A stretch of 64,000 bases of DNA, taken from positions 1,168,501-1,232,500 of the forward strand of contig NZ_JABFCX010000002.1 in NCBI RefSeq assembly GCF_013085255.1. Direction: 5' to 3'. This document shows positions 1 to 9,741 of the stretch, piece by piece. Source of the DNA: Parvularcula mediterranea (GTDB lineage Bacteria > Pseudomonadota > Alphaproteobacteria > Caulobacterales > Parvularculaceae). The notes below the pieces were generated by a model. It made no database searches, was not told where the DNA came from, and worked only from the letters and a program-made list of their open reading frames with translations. The position numbers were made by a program, and so were the translations under genes. Every line of letters starts with the position of its first letter. Position 1 is the stretch's first letter.

Positions 1-1
1 G

Positions 2-1444
2 GTTCTGTCTGTCGGCGACGGCATCGCCCGCGTCTACGGCCTCGACAATGTCCGCGCAGGCGAGATGGTCGAGTTCGAAGGCGGCGTGAAAGGCATGGCG
101 CTGAACCTCGAAGAAGATAATGTCGGTGTCGTTATCTTCGGCAACGACCAGGGCATCGCCGAGGGCCAGACGGTCAAGCGGACCGAAGCCATTGTGGACG
201 TCCCCGTCGGCAAGGGCCTCCTTGGCCGCGTCGTCGACCCGCTCGGCAATCCGCTGGACGGCAAGGGCCCCATCGAAGCCACCGAGCGTCGCCTCGTCGA
301 TGTGAAGGCCCCGGGCATCCTGCCGCGTAAATCGGTGCACGAACCGGTGCAGACGGGCATCAAGGCCATCGACGCCATGATCCCGGTTGGCCGTGGCCAG
401 CGCGAGCTCGTCATTGGCGACCGCCAGACCGGCAAGACCGCCATCTGTGTCGACGCCATGCTCAACCAGAAAGAGCCGAACGCTGCGGCTTCGGACGATT
501 CAGGCAAGCTCTTCTGCATCTACGTCGCCATCGGCCAGAAGCGTTCGACCGTCGCCCAGATCGTCAAGACGCTCCAGGACAATGGCGCCCTCGACTACAC
601 GATCGTCGTCGCTGCGACCGCGTCGGATCCGGCACCACTCCAGTTCCTCGCGCCGTTCGCCGGCACCGCGATGGGTGAGTATTTCCGCGACAATGGCATG
701 CACGCCGTGATCGTCCACGACGACCTCTCAAAGCAGGCCGTCGCCTACCGTCAGATGTCGCTCCTCCTCCGCCGCCCGCCGGGCCGCGAAGCGTTCCCGG
801 GTGACGTCTTCTACCTTCACTCCCGCCTCCTCGAGCGCGCGGCGAAGCTCAACGAAGACCACGGTTCCGGTTCGCTGACGGCCCTGCCGATCATTGAAAC
901 CCAGGCCAACGACGTCTCGGCCTACATCCCGACCAACGTGATCTCGATCACCGACGGCCAGATCTTCCTCGAGACGGACCTCTTCTTCCAGGGCATCCGT
1001 CCCGCTGTGAACGTCGGCCTCTCGGTCAGCCGCGTCGGCTCGGCCGCCCAGATCAAGGCGATGAAGCAGGTTGCCGGTAAGATTAAGGGTGAGCTTGCTC
1101 AGTACCGTGAGCTTGCAGCCTTCGCCCAGTTCGGCTCGGACCTCGACGCCGCAACCCAAGCGACGCTCAACCGCGGTGCACGCCTGACCGAGCTCCTCAA
1201 GCAGCCGCAATACTCACCGCTGCAGGTCGAAGAGCAGGTCGTCGTGATCTTCGCCGGTACCCGCGGCTATCTCGACCGGATCGAGACCGCGAAAGTCGGT
1301 GAGTTCGAAGAAGAGTTCCTCCGCCACATGCACAGCCAGCACGCGGACATCCTCACGACCATCCGCACCGAGAAGAAAGTCTCCGACGATACCGACAAGA
1401 AACTGACGGATATCCTCGAAGCCTTCACCAAGTCGTTCGCGTAA
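2..1444 (+). CDS. atpA: ATP synthase F1 subunit alpha (5' partial)
   Basis: Catalytic-core regulatory subunit of the membrane ATP synthase; alpha alternates with beta in the F1 hexamer. The reading frame is open from base 2 ([17 protein letters not shown]), which matches the alpha beta-barrel domain, so roughly 30 N-terminal residues lie outside the window. The Walker A motif GDRQTGKT is near visible residue 140, and the conserved alpha segments [16 protein letters not shown] and [20 protein letters not shown] are intact. The C-terminus is complete. It is followed after 9 bases by a lipoprotein gene instead of atpG, which is unusual for an atp operon. Identity is certain; only the true start cannot be seen. 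Confidence 0.98.
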   Translation, partial: VLSVGDGIARVYGLDNVRAGEMVEFEGGVKGMALNLEEDNVGVVIFGNDQGIAEGQTVKRTEAIVDVPVGKGLLGRVVDPLGNPLDGKGPIEATERRLVDVKAPGILPRKSVHEPVQTGIKAIDAMIPVGRGQRELVIGDRQTGKTAICVDAMLNQKEPNAAASDDSGKLFCIYVAIGQKRSTVAQIVKTLQDNGALDYTIVVAATASDPAPLQFLAPFAGTAMGEYFRDNGMHAVIVHDDLSKQAVAYRQMSLLLRRPPGREAFPGDVFYLHSRLLERAAKLNEDHGSGSLTALPIIETQANDVSAYIPTNVISITDGQIFLETDLFFQGIRPAVNVGLSVSRVGSAAQIKAMKQVAGKIKGELAQYRELAAFAQFGSDLDAATQATLNRGARLTELLKQPQYSPLQVEEQVVVIFAGTRGYLDRIETAKVGEFEEEFLRHMHSQHADILTTIRTEKKVSDDTDKKLTDILEAFTKSFA

Positions 1445-1453
1445 GGACTTTCC

Positions 1454-2167
1454 ATGACCGGCGCTGGGATCTCGGGAGTGCTTTTTGCGGCGAGTCTTGT
1501 ACTCGTCTCTGCCTGCGCTTCCGTCCAGCCGCCCGTCAGTGACGAGACCTGCGAGCCTTGCGTGACGATAGCGACAGGGCCCGAAGCTGAGTTCGACTTC
1601 TACAGCCAAATCCTGACGATTTTAAACAGGCTCTACCTCGACGGGAAACAGCCTTATGTTTCGCTCACGCGTGATTTTGGTCAGCGAGATGGTGCACGGT
1701 TCGTTGTCGCGCCCGCTTTTGACCCTGTTATCATGGTTACACTCCAGAACATGAGTGAACCTCAACTCGAGCCAAAGGGTTCGCGTCGAGAATTTGCCGA
1801 GCTCAGGGTTGTCCGTGGTCGGAGCAGTCGGGAGCTTCTATCAGCTATCGATGGCGTGACTAAGAGCGAAGTGTTTGTAGAGGTTTGGGCTGAGGAGCTC
1901 TCACGAGCTGATTCTCAGCGGCTCTTGGATGAGGCGGCGCTTGCCGATGTCGAGTGGGGCTCGTCCGAATATGCTTGCGAAGATGGTATCACGATCTTCG
2001 GTGAAGAACTGCGCGGCGGAGAGCACACGATCGTGGATTTCCACGTCTGTGATGGTGCTGCCTATGATGCTCTCAAAGCACGATTCAGCGGTCTGTTGAC
2101 GCGTGCTGAACAAATGGATCAGAAAATCGCAACGGACCTCACGGCGACTTTCTCCCGGTACGAATGA
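1454..2167 (+). CDS. Predicted lipoprotein inserted between atpA and atpG
   Basis: A 237-residue protein I do not recognise. The N-terminus is a lipoprotein signal: a hydrophobic stretch at residues 5-20 ending in LVSAC, so Cys21 is the probable lipidation site. The mature part has several further cysteines (ETCEPC near residue 35, YACEDG and FHVCDG near the end) and no known catalytic motif. AAGGA lies just before the start. Codon use is visibly less GC-biased than in the flanking atp genes (for example the stretches near 1620-1640 and 1790-1870), suggesting later acquisition. It sits 9 bases after atpA and 12 bases before atpG, so it is presumably co-transcribed with them. No function is assigned. 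Confidence 0.85.
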   Translation: MTGAGISGVLFAASLVLVSACASVQPPVSDETCEPCVTIATGPEAEFDFYSQILTILNRLYLDGKQPYVSLTRDFGQRDGARFVVAPAFDPVIMVTLQNMSEPQLEPKGSRREFAELRVVRGRSSRELLSAIDGVTKSEVFVEVWAEELSRADSQRLLDEAALADVEWGSSEYACEDGITIFGEELRGGEHTIVDFHVCDGAAYDALKARFSGLLTRAEQMDQKIATDLTATFSRYE

Positions 2168-2179
2168 ATAGAGACAGCT

Positions 2180-3058
2180 ATGCCTAGCTTGAAAGACCTC
2201 AAAAACCGGATCGTCTCGGTCAAGTCGACCCAGAAGATCACCAAGGCCATGCAGATGGTCGCCGCGGCCAAGCTGCGCCGGGCGGAAGATGCCGCTCGCG
2301 CGGGCCGTCCCTATGCTGAGCGTATCGAGACGGTGCTCGCGAACCTCGCCGCTGGCATGACGCCGGGCGCGCCGGGGCCGAAGCTCCTGACGGGTACGGG
2401 CGAGGACAAGACGCACCTCCTGGTCGTCGCGACATCCGAGCGCGGCCTTTGCGGCGGCTTCAACTCCTCGATTGTCCGCCTCGCGCGCGAGACCATTGTC
2501 CGCATGCAGAGTGAAGGCAAGACGGTGAAGATCATGACCGTCGGCAAGAAGGGCTATGAGCAGCTCAAGCGCCTCTACGCCGACCTGATCATCGAGCACA
2601 CGACCTTCGAAAACGTCAAAACCGTCGGCTTCGACCAGGCTTCGGCCATCTCCGAGAAACTCCTCGAGATGTATGAAGACGGCGCGTTCGACAAAGCGCA
2701 CATCTTCTTCGGCGAATACCAGTCGGTGATCTCTCAGGTCCCAACCGCGCTGCAGATCATCCCTGCGCAACCACCCGAGGTCGAAGGCGATGAGAAAATC
2801 GCTGCGCCTTACGAGTACGAGCCGGGTGAAGAAGAGATCCTCGAAACCCTGCTGCCGCGCTACGTCGCCGTGCAGGTCTTCCGTGCACTGCTCGAGAACG
2901 CAGCGTCGGAGCAAGGCGCCCGCATGTCGGCCATGGACAACGCCACGCGCAATGCTGGCGACATGATCGACAAGCTGAACCTTCAGTACAACCGCGCCCG
3001 CCAGGCGCAGATCACGACCGAGCTGGTCGAGATCATCGCAGGCGCCGAGAGCGTCTAA
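2180..3058 (+). CDS. atpG: ATP synthase F1 subunit gamma
   Basis: Central stalk of F1, transmitting rotation between Fo and the catalytic hexamer. The 292-residue protein has the typical N-terminal helix ([20 protein letters not shown], then [15 protein letters not shown]) and the conserved C-terminal helix with [20 protein letters not shown]. Length fits the family. Start chosen at the ATG giving the canonical N-terminus. It is downstream of the inserted lipoprotein gene and 83 bases before a sulfotransferase-like gene that separates it from atpD. Confidence 0.98.
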   Translation: MPSLKDLKNRIVSVKSTQKITKAMQMVAAAKLRRAEDAARAGRPYAERIETVLANLAAGMTPGAPGPKLLTGTGEDKTHLLVVATSERGLCGGFNSSIVRLARETIVRMQSEGKTVKIMTVGKKGYEQLKRLYADLIIEHTTFENVKTVGFDQASAISEKLLEMYEDGAFDKAHIFFGEYQSVISQVPTALQIIPAQPPEVEGDEKIAAPYEYEPGEEEILETLLPRYVAVQVFRALLENAASEQGARMSAMDNATRNAGDMIDKLNLQYNRARQAQITTELVEIIAGAESV

Positions 3059-3141
3059 CGAGCCAGAGGTCCCGCCGCGAAGGCCGCATCCGGGCGGCTT
3101 GGCGGCCGGCGACCTCACAAGAGGGACCGACCGGCCAGGCG

Positions 3142-3954
3142 ATGAAGCGTCACGCGATCCTCACCAATGGCCGCTCGGGTTCGAACTTCTTCGCCCAAGT
3201 CCTGAACCAGCACCCCCATGTTGTGAACTATGGTGAGGTGCTTGGGCCCTGGACCCTTCCGGGCAAGCATATCAAACCGCGCTTTTCAGGGGTTGGCCCC
3301 TATCTCGACTGGATGCTGTCGAGCCGCGCTGCGTTCTACGCAGGGCAGGGGGCATCCTTCGCCGCGCGCCTCAAGGCAGGCAAGGACCGCCACTTCCGCA
3401 GGAGGAGCGAAGTTCGCTCGATCGGCTTCAAGGAGTTCGAGATGAACTTCCGCCGCATGGAGGGCGTCGGCTATTTCAAAGCGCGGCCAGACATTGCGCT
3501 CCTGATTCTGATCCGCGAGAATATCATCGACCGTCACGTCTCAACCCGGCTCCTCGAAGCCACTGGCGTGGTAGCGGATAAGGACAAAGCCGCGACCAAA
3601 GCGCAGACCGTCCGCCTCGATCCAGAACGAATCATCTGGGAACTCGACGTGATCGCCAACGAGAACGCTGAGCTCCTCGAGACCCGTGACAGCCACCAGG
3701 GCGACACGATGACCATCACCTATGAAGGCTTCTTCGCAGGCTCACCTGATGAGCAGGCTGCGAAGCTCAAGCAAATCCAAGAATTTATTGGCGTGGAGCC
3801 ACATGACCTCGCGTCCGAGCACAGGAAGCTCAGGCGCACGTCACTCCGCGAAACTATCGAGAATTTCGGCGAGATTTCAGAGGTCCTCACCGCATCGCAC
3901 CATGGCGAGGCCTGGAACGCAGCAATCTCCGCCGAAGGGGCCAAAAACCCATAG
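3142..3954 (+). CDS. Sulfotransferase-like protein inserted between atpG and atpD
   Basis: A 270-residue protein with the N-terminal motif LTNGRSGSNFF, which matches the 5'-phosphosulfate-binding loop of Stf0/NodH-type PAPS-dependent sulfotransferases (basic-Ser-Gly-Ser/Thr-hydrophobic). Further support is the conserved order of a 'GEVLGPW' segment near residue 32, an 'ILIRENIIDRHVS' segment near residue 130 (3'-phosphate-binding region in the family), and a C-terminal 'TITYEGFF' strand. The acceptor is unknown; the family modifies polysaccharides, lipids or small molecules. No signal peptide, so it is cytosolic. It lies inside the atp gene set, 51 bases before atpD, and is probably co-transcribed. 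Family assignment is by motif only. Confidence 0.75.
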   Translation: MKRHAILTNGRSGSNFFAQVLNQHPHVVNYGEVLGPWTLPGKHIKPRFSGVGPYLDWMLSSRAAFYAGQGASFAARLKAGKDRHFRRRSEVRSIGFKEFEMNFRRMEGVGYFKARPDIALLILIRENIIDRHVSTRLLEATGVVADKDKAATKAQTVRLDPERIIWELDVIANENAELLETRDSHQGDTMTITYEGFFAGSPDEQAAKLKQIQEFIGVEPHDLASEHRKLRRTSLRETIENFGEISEVLTASHHGEAWNAAISAEGAKNP

Positions 3955-5433
<1,479 letters not shown>

Positions 5434-5470
5434 ATTTTGTGCGTGGCGGTAACGCCACGTCAATCACATT

Positions 5471-5502
5471 TGCCTTGGGGGCACGAACCAGCCCCCTAGG
5501 CA
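5471..5502 (+). other. Hairpin after atpD
   Basis: Two 12-base arms (5471-5482 and 5491-5502) pair with one mismatch around an 8-base loop. It lies 37 bases after the atpD stop and before the small membrane ORF. There is no clean T-run after it, so it may be an RNA stability or partial-termination element rather than a strong terminator. A weaker 7-bp hairpin precedes it at 5442-5459. Confidence 0.5.
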
Positions 5503-5545
5503 CGGCCTTTGCAATCACTAGATACAGGCGATTGCGGAGACCGAC

Positions 5546-5716
5546 ATGATTGTGACCTTCCTCGACAAACTCTGGATCCAAGCGGGTCTTCAGCGTGAGG
5601 AACTGCGTCGCGAGCGTGGTCGCGGCGTGGTCTATGCCATTCTCGGCGTGGCCGTGCTTGGCTCGACCTTCCTCGCGGCGGATCTCGTCCTGAACATGTC
5701 AGGCCGTTTCAGCTGA
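5546..5716 (+). CDS. Small membrane protein between atpD and atpC
   Basis: A 56-residue ORF starting MIVTFLDKLW and ending MSGRFS. It has an amphipathic, basic middle (ELRRERGRGVV, residues 20-30) and one hydrophobic segment at about residues 28-50, consistent with a single-pass inner-membrane protein. The start is preceded by a GGAGA sequence about 10 bases upstream. Codon use is GC3-rich like the neighbours, which argues that it is translated. It is followed within 100 bases by a strong terminator. The position inside the atp set suggests an ATP-synthase-related role, but nothing in the sequence proves it; I know no family for it. Confidence 0.6.
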   Translation: MIVTFLDKLWIQAGLQREELRRERGRGVVYAILGVAVLGSTFLAADLVLNMSGRFS

Positions 5717-5807
5717 AGCGCCTGACGCCCAGAACGGGAACCTCGCCCTGACCCCTCCCTCAGGAGGTGTAATCGGCAAGGACCGTGCCAGAGTTTGACC
5801 TTTGACG

Positions 5808-5840
5808 AAGGGCGCTTGCTTTGAGCGCCCTTTTCCTTTT
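5808..5840 (+). terminator. Rho-independent terminator between atpD/small ORF and atpC
   Basis: A perfect 9-bp stem (5808-5816 with 5824-5832) around a 7-base loop, followed by a T-rich tract TTTTCCTTTT. It lies 53 bases upstream of atpC on the same strand, so it should reduce read-through into atpC or act as an attenuator. Confidence 0.75.
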
Positions 5841-5893
5841 GAACCTGCCGGAAACGGGCGATCCCGCCCTCCCGATCTTTACCTGGTGATCCC

Positions 5894-6277
5894 ATGGCCC
5901 AGTTTGCCTTCTCCCTCGTCTCCCCCGAACGCGAGCTCTTCAGCGGCGATGTCGACGCTGTTGTCGTCCCTGGTACTGAGGGCACCTTCGAAGTCCGCGC
6001 GGGCCACGCCCCGCTGATGGCAACGCTCTCGCCGGGCCTTCTGGAAGTGCACCAGGGCGGTGAAGTGACCCGCACCTATGTCCGCGGCGGCTTTGCTGAC
6101 GTCGGCACGAGCGGCCTGACGGTCCTCGCCGAGAAGGCGATCAACGAAAGCGACCTGCAAGGCGACACGCTCACTTCCGAGCGCGACGAAGCCCAGGCGA
6201 CCGTCGATGCCGAAGGCGAAGAGCCCGAGAAGGTCCTCAACGCCCGCCGGGCGCTGGACAGCCTCGCCAAGTACTAA
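5894..6277 (+). CDS. atpC: ATP synthase F1 subunit epsilon
   Basis: 127 residues; the small F1 subunit that couples gamma to the c-ring and can inhibit ATP hydrolysis. The N-terminal beta-sandwich carries the family pattern FSLVSPERELFSGDVDAVVVPG and 'GTFEVRAGHAPLMA'. The C-terminal helical part is short. GGTGA lies upstream of the ATG. It is separated from atpD by a small ORF and a terminator, so its expression may be set separately. The stop codon overlaps the stop of the convergent gene at 6274 by 4 bases. Confidence 0.97.
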   Translation: MAQFAFSLVSPERELFSGDVDAVVVPGTEGTFEVRAGHAPLMATLSPGLLEVHQGGEVTRTYVRGGFADVGTSGLTVLAEKAINESDLQGDTLTSERDEAQATVDAEGEEPEKVLNARRALDSLAKY

Positions 6278-6549
6278 GCACGTGGTCTCGTAAGCACCCA
6301 CGCCAGAGTGGAAAGGGTGCTCGCGCCAAGCGAATAGAAAAACATCGCAGCCTTTCCGAAGCGATCCGCATCATCGAGCGGATCAGCTTCGAACCAGTCG
6401 TACCAGAAGTAGTAGGCGAAGGCACACGCGGGCAGGGCGACGAGTATCAGTTGCACGAAACTCGAGAGCCACCGCTGGCTCAGAAGTAACCCCGAAAATA
6501 GCGTGACTGCCAACGCCGCCAAAGCGATCATGATGACGACGTCGGTCAC
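6274..6549 (-). CDS. Small three-helix membrane protein, unknown
   Basis: 91 residues beginning at a GTG. Three hydrophobic segments (about residues 3-22, 29-50 and 66-85) predict an inner-membrane protein. No catalytic motif and no recognised family. It is the last gene of a leftward run with TerC (9 bases upstream) and the small M50 protease, so the three are probably one transcript. Its stop overlaps the atpC stop by 4 bases. Confidence 0.7.
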   Translation of the reverse strand: MTDVVIMIALAALAVTLFSGLLLSQRWLSSFVQLILVALPACAFAYYFWYDWFEADPLDDADRFGKAAMFFYSLGASTLSTLAWVLTRPRA

Positions 6550-6558
6550 TGTCTCGCT

Positions 6559-7389
6559 CTACTCGGCAGGCGCGGCTGCTGCGCCGCCGCCATCGCGCTT
6601 CTGCTGGATCGCGCCGACCTCCACGCCGGGGCCGTTCTCGACCGGCTTGCCTTCGGCCAGCGCCTTTCGCTTCGCGCGGCGCATCATCATGTTGAGACCC
6701 TCGACAAAGGCGGAGAACGCCATCGCTGCGTAGATGTAGCCCTTGGGTACGTGGGCTCCGAAGCCTTCGGCGATCAACACCGTGCCGATCAGCAGGAGGA
6801 AGGCGAGGGCCAGCATCACCACGGTGGGGTTCTTCTCGATGAAGTTGCCCACCGGGTCAGCGGCAATCAGCATGACGGCCACTGCAATGATGATCGCGAC
6901 ATACATGACGGCGATGAACTCGGTCATGCCGATCGCGGTCAGGATCGAGTCGATCGAGAAGACAGCATCGAGGATCAGGATCTGAACGACGACGGATGCC
7001 ATCGTCGCTGTGCCAGCGGCTTTGCCTGCCGCATGGGCGAGATGATGCTCCTCAGGGTCGGTCTTCTCATGGATCTCCCGCGTTGCCTTGAAGACGAGGA
7101 ACAGCCCGCCTGCGATCAGGATAATGTCTTTCCAGGAGAATTCGTGCCCGAAGGCTTCGAACAGCGTCTGCTTCAGCCCGATGATCACCGTCACAAGGCT
7201 CAGGAATACGAGCCGCAGGACCGCCGCCCCGCCGATGCCGATACGCCGGGCGCGTTTGCGCTGGTGCTCAGGCAGCTTGTTGGTCAGCACCGAGATGAAG
7301 ATGAGGTTGTCGATGCCGAGCACGACTTCCATCACCACAAGCGTCAGCAATGCGGCCCAGGCCGCGGGATTCGAAAAAAGCTCGATCAT
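6559..7389 (-). CDS. TerC/YoaE-family integral membrane protein
   Basis: 276 residues with 7 or so membrane segments. The N-terminal '[15 protein letters not shown]' is the TerC family signature, in which acidic residues inside helices are thought to bind metal ions; a second '[16 protein letters not shown]' acidic helix is also present. Members are linked to manganese export, tellurite resistance and metalation of exported proteins. The C-terminal tail (residues 240-276) is polar and probably cytoplasmic. It is downstream of the M50 protease gene by 10 bases. Substrate cannot be read from the sequence. Confidence 0.9.
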   Translation of the reverse strand: MIELFSNPAAWAALLTLVVMEVVLGIDNLIFISVLTNKLPEHQRKRARRIGIGGAAVLRLVFLSLVTVIIGLKQTLFEAFGHEFSWKDIILIAGGLFLVFKATREIHEKTDPEEHHLAHAAGKAAGTATMASVVVQILILDAVFSIDSILTAIGMTEFIAVMYVAIIIAVAVMLIAADPVGNFIEKNPTVVMLALAFLLLIGTVLIAEGFGAHVPKGYIYAAMAFSAFVEGLNMMMRRAKRKALAEGKPVENGPGVEVGAIQQKRDGGGAAAAPAE

Positions 7390-7399
7390 CGGTCGTCCT

Positions 7400-7924
7400 C
7401 TAGATCACCAGGTCAGGAACATAGGCTTCGCCTAGCACGATCCCTGAAATCGCAATCGTGAATGCGATCCATGCGAGGATAATCCTCCCGACCCCCGGCT
7501 TCGATGCCCGGCCGGCCCAGAGCATGAGGATGAGGAGCACGACCATCATAGCGATCGGCACGGTCCACGCGCCGATGCCGATCATCTCGCTGACCCGCAT
7601 TTCGTCATTAGGGCTCTTGAAGGAGATGACCTGCGCCATCAGGCGCATCATGAAGGCGGTGAAGACGCCCCAGAACGCAAAGACACTGCCCGTCGCCCTC
7701 GCGACGAGCGCGAAGAAGATAGCCTGAACCAGAGTGACCATGGGGCCCGTGATCGCGCCGACAATCGCGTCGCTGGTCGAGTTGACCCCGCCGATGGGCC
7801 CTGCGCTGTTGATGTTGATGCGCACCTGGTCATAGCCGAGCAGGTCGTAGGCGAGCCCGTGACCCGCCTCGTGGACGAAAAACGTCAAGGCGGTGAGGAT
7901 GATCACCGTGACCAGAGTTTTCAT
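7400..7924 (-). CDS. Small M50-like (site-2-protease-type) membrane peptidase
   Basis: 174 residues from the ATG at 7924 ([10 protein letters not shown]); a longer reading to 8074 exists but its extra 50 residues look like non-coding sequence and would run into the cysK leader. The first membrane helix ends in [13 protein letters not shown], an HExxH zinc motif in a membrane helix as in M50 proteases. Four more hydrophobic segments follow. The NPDG-type motif of site-2 proteases is not obvious, so it may be a minimal or inactive member. It starts the leftward M50-TerC-small membrane protein run. Confidence 0.7.
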   Translation of the reverse strand: MKTLVTVIILTALTFFVHEAGHGLAYDLLGYDQVRININSAGPIGGVNSTSDAIVGAITGPMVTLVQAIFFALVARATGSVFAFWGVFTAFMMRLMAQVISFKSPNDEMRVSEMIGIGAWTVPIAMMVVLLILMLWAGRASKPGVGRIILAWIAFTIAISGIVLGEAYVPDLVI

Positions 7925-8061
7925 GGATTGGCTCGCTCGCTTCCCTCGCGATTTATTGTGAAACGGCAAAGCCCACCTGTCGAGGGGGGGGTGCGCGACT
8001 TCCTTGCTTCGGAGCGCTGAAGTTGCACATGACCGGGCACGGACAAACGAAGGAGCTGCCC

Positions 8062-9135
8062 ATGACCTCGCCACGCACCACCGAAGGCCGCGGGAAAACC
8101 TATGCCTCGATCGTCGACACGATCGGCGACACGCCTGCGGTCAAGCTCCAGCGCCTCTCCCCTAAAGGCGTCGACATCTATGTGAAGGCTGAGTTCTTCA
8201 ACCCTGCTTCGAGCGTGAAGGACCGCCTCGCCATCGCGATCATCGAGCATGCTGAGAAGACAGGCGCGCTTAAGCCCGGCCAGACCGTGGTCGAAGCGAC
8301 GTCAGGCAACACCGGAATCGGCCTCGCCATGGTCTGCGCAGCCAAGGGGTATCCGCTCGTCATCACCATGGCCGAGAGCTTCTCGGTCGAGCGGCGCAAG
8401 CTGATGCGCTATTTCGGCGCCAAGGTCATTGTGACGCCCAAAGCCGAAAAGGGCTCGGGCATGGTCACCAAGGCCAAGGAGCTCGCCGAGAAGAACGGCT
8501 GGTTCTACGCCCGGCAGTTCGAGAACGAAGCCAATGCCGACATCCACGAGGCCACCACCGGCCGGGAGATCATCCGTGATTTCCAAGGCAAGCGGCTCGA
8601 CTGGTTCGTCACGGGCTTTGGCACCGGCGGCACGGTCACCGGCGTGGCGCGGGTCCTGAAGAAGGAGCGCCCGGAGGTGAAGATCGGCCTCTCCGAACCT
8701 GACCTCGCCCCCATGCTCGAAAGCGGCAAGCCCCAGGAGCGCCACGAAGACGGCTCAGCCGCAGGCAGCCACCCGGCCTGGCAACCGCACCCGATCCAAG
8801 GGTGGAGCCCTGATTTCATCCCGAAGGTCCTGCAGGAGTCCGTCGATCATTCGTACTATGACGAACTCCTCCCCGTGACGGGCGCGGAGGGCATGAAGGG
8901 TGCCCTCGATCTTGCGGCCAAGGAAGGGATCATGACGGGGATTTCGGGCGGTTCGACCTTTGCCGTCGCGCGGAAGCTGGCGGAGCGTGCCGAGAAAGGG
9001 AGTGTGATCCTCTGTATGCTGCCTGATACGGCGGAGCGATACATGACCACGCCGCTCTTCGAAGCGATAGGTGCGGATATGGATGACGAGGAGAAGGCGC
9101 TGTCGCTTTCAACGCCCTCGGCGCAACTGCCTTAA
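8062..9135 (+). CDS. cysK: Cysteine synthase (PLP-dependent O-acetylserine sulfhydrylase type)
   Basis: Converts O-acetylserine and sulfide to cysteine. 357 residues from the ATG at 8062, preceded by AAGGAG. The PLP lysine is K53 in SSVKDR, the substrate loop TSGNTG is at residues 80-85, and the phosphate-binding GFGTGGTVTG is present. A roughly 40-residue charged insertion after 'LSEPDLAPML' distinguishes it from short CysK but is common in alphaproteobacterial members. Cytosolic. Divergent from the M50 gene; the stop overlaps the convergent gene at 9132 by 4 bases. Confidence 0.93.
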   Translation: MTSPRTTEGRGKTYASIVDTIGDTPAVKLQRLSPKGVDIYVKAEFFNPASSVKDRLAIAIIEHAEKTGALKPGQTVVEATSGNTGIGLAMVCAAKGYPLVITMAESFSVERRKLMRYFGAKVIVTPKAEKGSGMVTKAKELAEKNGWFYARQFENEANADIHEATTGREIIRDFQGKRLDWFVTGFGTGGTVTGVARVLKKERPEVKIGLSEPDLAPMLESGKPQERHEDGSAAGSHPAWQPHPIQGWSPDFIPKVLQESVDHSYYDELLPVTGAEGMKGALDLAAKEGIMTGISGGSTFAVARKLAERAEKGSVILCMLPDTAERYMTTPLFEAIGADMDDEEKALSLSTPSAQLP

Positions 9136-9650
9136 GAGCGCGGAAGCCGGCGAACGAGGCGGCGGGGCATTTGCTCCGCCTTCAAAGCCGGCTTCGCCTC
9201 CGCCTCGATGGTCAGCATCTCGCGGGTCTCGAGGCGCTCACCCTGACGGTCGCGGCGCAGGGCTGCGACCTGCTCGGTCAGCTCGGTGACGGCTTCTTTC
9301 AGCTGCTGGGTCTCAGAACGGCCTTTGAAGACCGCGCCGAACACGCCGCGGATGACGTAGAGCGCCACCACCGGCGCCAGCATCACGGCGAGATAGGGTC
9401 CAAGGGCATTGATCTTGTCCTGCATGTCGCCAACGCCCTGCAGCCCGAAGAGCAGGATGCACGCGACCAGCACCACGACGGTCAGATAGTTGGCAAGCTT
9501 GGGCAGCGGAGAGAACGATCCCGTCAGCGCCAGCAGCACCAGCGACATGACGAACAGGACGATGCCTGTCAGGCCGAGAAAGTCGAAGAACCCGCCGAGC
9601 AGCGTGACCGCCTGGCCGAGAAATTCCGCAACGTTTCCGAGTTCACGCAT
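9132..9650 (-). CDS. Membrane protein with C-terminal coiled coil, unknown
   Basis: 172 residues with three or four hydrophobic segments in the first 110 residues, then a heptad-like stretch (ETQQLKEAVTELTEQVAALR, about residues 115-135) and a basic tail. I do not recognise the family. It stands alone between convergent cysK and the metallophosphoesterase gene. ATG start; no close operon partner. Confidence 0.7.
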   Translation of the reverse strand: MRELGNVAEFLGQAVTLLGGFFDFLGLTGIVLFVMSLVLLALTGSFSPLPKLANYLTVVVLVACILLFGLQGVGDMQDKINALGPYLAVMLAPVVALYVIRGVFGAVFKGRSETQQLKEAVTELTEQVAALRRDRQGERLETREMLTIEAEAKPALKAEQMPRRLVRRLPRS

Positions 9651-9741
9651 GACCGTCTGCCCTGCTGGCGTGCGGCCATGCCATCATGCCCGCTTCGCGC
9701 CCTTAACCTTGGGGTAAGGATAGGGCGAAAGCGCGACATTG

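Noticed and set aside
1901-3118. Long open frame antisense to atpG (405 codons)
   Set aside because: It mirrors the GC-rich third positions of atpG and has no family features; atpG is certain.
7984-7991. Run of eight G's between cysK and the M50 gene, possible phase-variable spacer
   Set aside because: A single short run in GC-rich DNA, not placed between recognisable promoter boxes.
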